Below, one piece after another: positions 8,459 through 12,839 of a DNA stretch of 12,839 nt (position 1 is its first letter; each line of letters starts with the position of its first letter). The notes beneath the pieces were generated by a model. The model did not search any database and was not told the origin of the DNA. It was given only the letters and a program-made list of their open reading frames with translations. The stretch is from Bremia lactucae (taxonomy: Eukaryota; Oomycota; Peronosporomycetes; Peronosporales; Peronosporaceae), in contig NC_090618.1 of NCBI RefSeq assembly GCF_004359215.1, positions 689,169 through 702,007 on the forward strand, written 5' to 3'. A program made the position numbers and the translations under genes.

Positions 8459-10303
8459 ATGGCCGGCCAGCGCAAGCTTCTAAGCGAGATAGACCGGACG
8501 CTTAAGAAAGTGAGCGAAGGAGTTGAGGTATTCGATGAGATCTGGGACAAGGTGTACGCGGCTACTGCTCAGAATCAAAAGGAGAAGCATGAGGCGGATC
8601 TGAAGAAGGAGATTAAGAAACTGCAGCGTTTTCGGGACCAGATCAAGACATGGATTGGTAATTCCGACGTCAAAGACAAGCGACCGCTCGTAGATGCGCG
8701 AAAGCTTATTGAACATAAGATGGAAGAGTTTAAAGTTTGCGAAAAGGAGACTAAGACCAAGGCTTACAGCAAGGAAGGATTGGCACAGGTCGAGCGTCTT
8801 GACCCCGAACAACAAGCACGGCAGCAATCGCACGCGTGGATTCAGGATTGTCTTACTCAATTTAATGTGCAAATTGAGGCGCTTGAAAGTGATATCGAGC
8901 GCCTTCACTCAGCCAAGGGCCGTGGTCGTCACAAAGGCGATATCGAGGAGAAGGAGAAGCTGCTGTCCCGACACAAGTGGCATATTCTCAAACTTGAGCA
9001 AATTAATCGACTTTTGGATAATGCAGCGCTTGAGCCCGAACAAGTTGATGAGTTAAAGGAGGATGTGGAATATTTTCTTGAGGCAAATCAAGAGCCCGAC
9101 TTCATGGACACGTGCGGAGACGACGATATCTACGAGTCACTGGATCTTGATACGCTTGGAGCTGCTGCTCAAGTGGCGCTGCCCACCGAGCAGGATGTAG
9201 GCATTGAGGACGTTAGTGTTGTTTCTGTGGTATCTTCATCTGCTGCGACTGCTGTGGCCACACCAGGACGCAAGACGCCACGCAAAAGTGTCACATCGTC
9301 AGTAATTACAGGGATAGGACGCGCTGGAGCTGTAAAGCCTATTGACCTCAAGAATTCAACGCCGAGTCGCTCAACCAGCGTTACCAAGAGTGACATGTCC
9401 CCTCTTGACAGCAATAAGTCAGAAGATTCGAAATCGGGCAAGCTTCGCACTACTCCACAGCGTGCAAATAGTGGGTTCTCTCCGTCCGAGAAAGAATCGA
9501 ATGAACCGCCGACTTCAGTGCCATTTTCTCCTGCTGCCGGCACGCCAACAGCTAAAGTATCGCCACCAACACCACATCGTACGCCGACTTCTAGTATTAG
9601 TCTGGAGCATCATGTGGGCACAAGCTCGTCGTCGTCCATGTCACCGGCAATTACCACCCCTGTTTCAGCCCCGTCACTTGTGGTTTCAAGTGCGCCATTG
9701 CCACCCCCGGTCCCTGTTCCTTCGCCAATTGCACCTACAACTACTTCGAAGCCTTTAGCCGCCTCAATGCCTGCAGCCACTGCCTCTGGAGTTGAATCTA
9801 CAGCACCAACACCTCCAGTGGCAGTAGCGAAACCAGAAGGTATGGTTGATCTGCTTAAGTTGACTGAAGAACAGAAGCAGGTTCTGCGATTGATCGACGA
9901 AAGCTTTCACTTCATTCCCGAGAGCCGTGACTCTGAAAAAGACAACCGCTACGTTCCACGCAATCTGTACCCGACGCCGGCGTCATTCCCGGCAACGCCG
10001 TCAACTCTGTTCTCGAGTGCCCCCATCTTCGAAAAGCTGGACGTAGACACACTTTTCTTCATCTTTTACCACCAACAGGGCTCATATCAACAGTACTTGG
10101 CTGCCCGCGAGCTGAAACGACGGACATGGGGTTATCACAAAAAGTACAAGACGTGGTTTAAGCGCCACGAAGAACCACAGGTGACAGGTGAGGACTACGA
10201 GCAGGGCACCTTCGTCTACTTCGACTACGAGACTGGCTGGTGCCAAAGGATTAAGACGGAGTTTACCTTTGAGTACAGTTTTCTTGAAGATGAGTTGCAG
10301 TAA
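8459..10303 (+). CDS. CNOT3: CCR4-NOT transcription complex subunit 3 (NOT3/CNOT3)
   Basis: This is a scaffold subunit of the CCR4-NOT deadenylase, which shortens mRNA poly(A) tails and links decay to translation and transcription. The gene is a single 614-codon exon. Residues 2-235 are the Not3 N-terminal domain, a long coiled coil starting with RKLLSEIDRTLKKVSEGVEV and including IWDKVYAATAQNQKEKHEAD and KRPLVDARKLIEHKMEEFK. Residues about 240-460 are a Ser/Thr/Pro/Ala-rich linker of low complexity. The C-terminus has the YVPRNLYPTP linker (about 498-507) and the NOT box (about 523-610; DTLFFIFYHQQGSYQQYLAA, GYHKKYKTWFKRH, QGTFVYFDYETGW). The length is close to yeast NOT5 and shorter than human CNOT3. 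The ATG has A at -3 and G at +4. One gene may serve both NOT3 and NOT5 roles, as in animals (inference). Confidence 0.97.
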   Translation: MAGQRKLLSEIDRTLKKVSEGVEVFDEIWDKVYAATAQNQKEKHEADLKKEIKKLQRFRDQIKTWIGNSDVKDKRPLVDARKLIEHKMEEFKVCEKETKTKAYSKEGLAQVERLDPEQQARQQSHAWIQDCLTQFNVQIEALESDIERLHSAKGRGRHKGDIEEKEKLLSRHKWHILKLEQINRLLDNAALEPEQVDELKEDVEYFLEANQEPDFMDTCGDDDIYESLDLDTLGAAAQVALPTEQDVGIEDVSVVSVVSSSAATAVATPGRKTPRKSVTSSVITGIGRAGAVKPIDLKNSTPSRSTSVTKSDMSPLDSNKSEDSKSGKLRTTPQRANSGFSPSEKESNEPPTSVPFSPAAGTPTAKVSPPTPHRTPTSSISLEHHVGTSSSSSMSPAITTPVSAPSLVVSSAPLPPPVPVPSPIAPTTTSKPLAASMPAATASGVESTAPTPPVAVAKPEGMVDLLKLTEEQKQVLRLIDESFHFIPESRDSEKDNRYVPRNLYPTPASFPATPSTLFSSAPIFEKLDVDTLFFIFYHQQGSYQQYLAARELKRRTWGYHKKYKTWFKRHEEPQVTGEDYEQGTFVYFDYETGWCQRIKTEFTFEYSFLEDELQ

Positions 10304-10667
10304 CCTCGATGCACTTCGCCAGAAATATAATTTGCCGTGATTATTATCCTGTTGTCACAAACAAAATTTCTTCTCCTTTCACTTTAGTCTGTTTTTCTTG
10401 GCTTATTTAGGTAGATCGGCCCCGCCAATCGCCACTGGACGGAATGCCCTTGTTTACACGCTGAGCTTAAATTTCGCCAATGATAAATGTCTGCTTGATG
10501 CTTGTATGTTTCTACCTTTTTTTTAATTTGAGCATTTAATGCGTAATATAGCTTCGCTAAGATCGTTGCAAAAACGAATTTCGAGACGGAGCCAAGCCTT
10601 TGCTAAACGCCTCCACATCATTATTATCACTTAATATGTATTTACTTATGTACACGCGGTCTGTGAA
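10304..10667. other. Convergent 3' intergenic region
   Basis: These 364 bases lie between the stop codons of CNOT3 (plus) and the deacetylase (minus). They are AT-rich with T-runs and must hold both 3' UTRs. I see no gene, no clear AATAAA on the sense strand of CNOT3, and no repeat. Confidence 0.6.
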
Positions 10668-11558
10668 TTATCTTGGGTGAGGCTCGTTATATGCCACCAA
10701 CTCATCCAAACTCACTAGTTTAAATTTTCGTGTCAGCACTGGCAGGGCCGTTTTTAAAACGCCAATTGTCCACGAGCGGTCATGTACAATAATGACGGAT
10801 CCACATTTTGTGCGGGCTTGCAAATACATCGAGTTCAGCAACTCGGATCGAATTTGTGCATCGTGAGGGTACACGCTCCCGAGACAAATACGATAACCAT
10901 GACGTGCTGTAATTTCCCTCATAGGCGTCGTGAACCATCCCGACGCGGGACGCATCCACTTGACTTTAGGTCGAGAAGTCTTACGATTCTCTTCGCCATT
11001 CGAAAAACCTGCTGCACAAATGTCTCGAGCAATTTCCTCAAGTAAAAGGTCTTGCATCTCCAAAGAGTCGGCCGTCGATGTCTCCTCAGGAATGGCCGGC
11101 TGAAACTTGCTAATGGATCGATCGCATTCCTGCAGTTTCTGGTCGAATACATGCAGCTCGTCTAAAATACTAGCTCGATCTTCCGTTAAGTGATTGGCCA
11201 GAGTGTGGCCCTCGCGCACGATGCGGCGTAAAACCTCCTCATTACCCGGGATACGGCTAGAAATGATAAAGAATGTCGCTTTGGCATTGTACTCAAGCAG
11301 GATGTCGAGGATTGCGGACGTAGATGCCGAAGGTACATCGTCGATGGTAAGCGAGCAAACAAGTGACGACGTGCGCACACTCCAGAGCACAGACGGATGC
11401 GAGTTCCACTCGAGGAGGCGTAGCAGCCAGCGCGGCAGTAGGTAAACGGACATAAGAAAAGCGCAGGCAGTTGTGATGAGGCAAACGCCTACTACTTGCA
11501 AGGTGGACGAGGCGACCAAAGCTTCATGTGCTTCTAGTATAGCAGCAAATGGGACCAT
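10668..11558 (-). CDS. Membrane-anchored NodB-type polysaccharide deacetylase
   Basis: NodB-family enzymes (carbohydrate esterase 4) remove N- or O-acetyl groups from polysaccharides such as chitin, using a metal held by Asp-His-His. From ATG 11556-11558 the protein has 296 residues. The frame runs open to 11621, but only TTG starts lie there, so the first ATG is preferred. One hydrophobic helix (about 19-45; LQVVGVCLITTACAFLMSVYLL) is a likely signal anchor, followed by basic PRWLLR. NodB motifs follow in order: LTIDDVPS (motif 1, Asp73-Asp74; the family norm is TFDDGP), GHTLANH (motif 2, His118 and His123), RPASGWF (motif 3, Arg203) and IIVHD (motif 5, His259-Asp260). All metal and catalytic residues appear present. 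An acidic, Ser/Thr-rich insert of roughly 40 residues separates motifs 2 and 3. The substrate is unknown; cell-wall or ER glycan modification is inferred. Confidence 0.88.
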   Translation of the reverse strand: MVPFAAILEAHEALVASSTLQVVGVCLITTACAFLMSVYLLPRWLLRLLEWNSHPSVLWSVRTSSLVCSLTIDDVPSASTSAILDILLEYNAKATFFIISSRIPGNEEVLRRIVREGHTLANHLTEDRASILDELHVFDQKLQECDRSISKFQPAIPEETSTADSLEMQDLLLEEIARDICAAGFSNGEENRKTSRPKVKWMRPASGWFTTPMREITARHGYRICLGSVYPHDAQIRSELLNSMYLQARTKCGSVIIVHDRSWTIGVLKTALPVLTRKFKLVSLDELVAYNEPHPR

Positions 11559-12018
11559 TATTGAAGTTTCGTAACTCCGGATGAATTCCACGCTGACCAA
11601 AATGCGCTGTATTAATTTCAATTTTTTTAACTAAACTGCATAAATGCAGCCTGTTAAAATGTCTAGTATTATTCTGTAAAGTGGGATCTCTACACTATCA
11701 CTTAACGCAATGAAACATATAGACTACAGAGCTGTCAACATTACTGAAGTCTACAATTTCGACAGTTTCCACATGGCTTAAAACTGCAAGAAAATCTCTT
11801 CCTTGCATTGTCATTAATTTACACTAAATAATCTTAGCAACTTAAAATGTGTAACTTGTGTGCCGCTACATAAATATTATTTTTAATAAGAGGATAATAA
11901 ATATTATTTTCTATGAGAGGAAATAAACGGAGAAGTACAAGATTATTATCTTTTATTAATTTTGACTTATTAACTTCAATATCACCAGATTTGGTAATAT
12001 TGACGCAATAAGACACTA
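11559..12018. other. AT-rich intergenic region before the right retrotransposon
   Basis: There is no credible gene here. The deacetylase promoter must lie at its left end; CATCCGG upstream of the ATG is only weakly initiator-like. The last 5 bases (CACTA, 12014-12018) would be the target-site duplication of the insertion, which cannot be confirmed without its far end. Confidence 0.5.
11871..11923. repeat. Two-copy 27-bp imperfect tandem repeat
   Basis: Two adjacent units start at 11871 and 11898. They share TAAATATTATTTT and a later AGAGGA-like core, with a few changes between. It is a local AT-rich duplication with no evident function. Confidence 0.6.
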
Positions 12019-12469
12019 TGTAACGGGGTGTATCGTTACATGAAATTAACACTTAAAGGTTGTTGATTAATATATTATCTAAAAGGTAGATAATATTTGG
12101 AGGATATTACTTTATATAGTAATATCCTGAATTCTTATCCATAAATAGGTATAGACCATTATGTCGATTTATTCCGCAGACTAATCAGCTGTAGAAGTAA
12201 TCAAAGAAAGTTACAAGACAAGATAGATAAGAATTCATTTACATGTTTAGTATTACTTTATAGTTAAGTCAGCATTTACAAAGATAGATTAAGAGACACT
12301 TAACTATATTAATACAGTTTTCATTTTACCCTCTTAAGCTAACTTGCCTTAAGAGAAGTCTTCCTCTACACGTACAGTGTACGTCACCTAACGAAAGGCA
12401 CCACTCACAACTGAAGCAGTGTAAAGTGGACTTGTACTGAAACAGTACAAGTCGCAGTGCCCCATTACA
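12019..12469 (+). mobile_element. 5' LTR of a Ty3/gypsy-type retrotransposon
   Basis: The LTR is 451 bp, starts TGTAACG and ends ATTACA. A primer-binding site follows 2 bases later and a gag reading frame starts 50 bp downstream, which fixes the orientation as plus. A TATA-like TTATATA lies at about 12112. The LTR is unusually rich in perfect inverted repeats. The stems (both arms) are at 12019/12034 (7 bp), 12072/12088 (9), 12101/12118 (11), 12129/12226 (11), 12259/12298 (11), 12331/12348 (8), 12370/12379 (6) and 12429/12443 (11). Confidence 0.8.
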
Positions 12470-12471
12470 CC

Positions 12472-12484
12472 TGGTAGCACTTTG
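12472..12484 (+). other. Primer-binding site, initiator-Met tRNA-like
   Basis: TGGTAGCACTTTG starts 2 bases after the LTR end. TGGTAGC is the complement of the GCUACCA 3' end of initiator methionine tRNAs in yeast and human, the usual primer of gypsy elements. Only the first 7-8 bases fit well, so the priming tRNA is not certain. Confidence 0.6.
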
Positions 12485-12519
12485 TAGTCCGTCCAAGGAC
12501 CACATTTCCCACATTGAAC

Positions 12520-12839
12520 ATGGACATGTTAGATGGTAGTGGGAATACGCATCGCGTTCCCCCTAAAAGCTACTCCTTTCTAAGAGACATAGAGAGGAGT
12601 GCGGTTGAACGAATGAGTTCGACCGTAGGAAACGATGCAATCCTGGCATTACTGTCCAACTTAGACAGAGATGCCCTCCATTCAACCGTCGCCAAGTTCA
12701 TACAACATGAACTTGACGAGATGAAGGAAAAAGTAGCCTTGCTGAATCAGCAAGGCTCTCAACAGGCGGAACTGTTGAGATTACAACAGGTACAGACCCC
12801 TGTACCTGGGATGACGCAAACGCGTCGTCCCGAAACTCT
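12520..12839 (+). CDS. gag: Retrotransposon gag polyprotein, N-terminal part (cut by window edge)
   Basis: The frame opens at ATG 12520 and stays open for 106 codons to the window edge. It begins MDMLDGSGNTHRVPPKSYSF. A helical, Glu/Lys/Leu-rich part (HELDEMKEKVALLNQQ) that looks like a coiled coil comes next, then a Gln/Pro-rich stretch. Its place directly after the LTR and primer-binding site identifies it as gag, the structural capsid protein. The capsid core and zinc knuckle would lie beyond the window. The second ATG (12526) could also start it. No break is seen in the visible part. Confidence 0.75.
   Translation, partial: MDMLDGSGNTHRVPPKSYSFLRDIERSAVERMSSTVGNDAILALLSNLDRDALHSTVAKFIQHELDEMKEKVALLNQQGSQQAELLRLQQVQTPVPGMTQTRRPET

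Noticed and set aside
8480..9758. Several open frames inside CNOT3 on both strands
   Set aside because: They are shadows of the intact 614-codon CNOT3 frame with its recognised domains.
11559..11621. Deacetylase start at TTG 11621
   Set aside because: A TTG start is unlikely in a eukaryote; ATG 11556-11558 has A at -3 and leaves the whole membrane helix intact.
11851..11871. TGTAAC...CTACA motif as another LTR start
   Set aside because: The arms match only in part, and no LTR end, primer site or coding sequence follows before the real LTR at 12019.
1..12839. CRISPR arrays, tRNA, rRNA, prokaryotic operons or a defence island
   Set aside because: No regular spaced repeats and no tRNA- or rRNA-like sequence were seen; introns and protein families are eukaryotic.

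Overview
The window looks like nuclear DNA of an oomycete, probably Phytophthora or a downy mildew. The pointers are compact genes with a few short introns (65 to 96 bp), 14 to 175 bp gaps between several genes, Inr-like start sequences, and Ty3/gypsy-type LTR retrotransposon pieces at both ends. The organism call is inference: no rRNA, tRNA or organism-specific marker gene is present.

Layout, left to right. Bases 1-338 look like the 3' internal end of an LTR retrotransposon, followed by a candidate 3' LTR (339-704). A single-copy gene island follows. (1) An ADF/cofilin gene on the minus strand (916-1539) has three exons, and its first coding exon is the start codon alone. (2) A large CBP/p300-type histone acetyltransferase lies on the minus strand (2041-5903). 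Its bromodomain, Cys-rich/PHD region, KAT11 catalytic domain and ZZ finger are all readable, and I propose a 5' exon carrying two SUMO-interacting motifs. (3) A divergent three-exon gene on the plus strand (6078-7446) encodes a nuclear-looking protein with a beta-rich core, basic clusters and a coiled coil. (4) An unrecognised coiled-coil gene on the minus strand (7695-8323) is broken by three one-base frameshifts, all in homopolymers. (5) An intact intronless CNOT3/NOT3 gene lies on the plus strand (8459-10303). (6) A membrane-anchored NodB-type polysaccharide deacetylase lies on the minus strand (10668-11558). The window ends in a second LTR retrotransposon on the plus strand: an LTR at 12019-12469, a primer-binding site, and the start of gag running off the edge.

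The genes are mostly unrelated housekeeping or regulatory loci and do not form one pathway. Two divergent pairs share very short promoters: HAT with the putative regulator (174 bp, two CCAAT boxes), and the frameshifted gene with CNOT3 (135 bp). HAT, CNOT3 and the putative regulator would all act on gene expression. I found no new multi-gene defence or biosynthetic system. The most unusual signals are the right-hand LTR, which is built of eight perfect inverted repeats, the homopolymer-frameshifted gene, the SIM-HAT gene model, and the beta-sandwich-like regulator of uncertain family.
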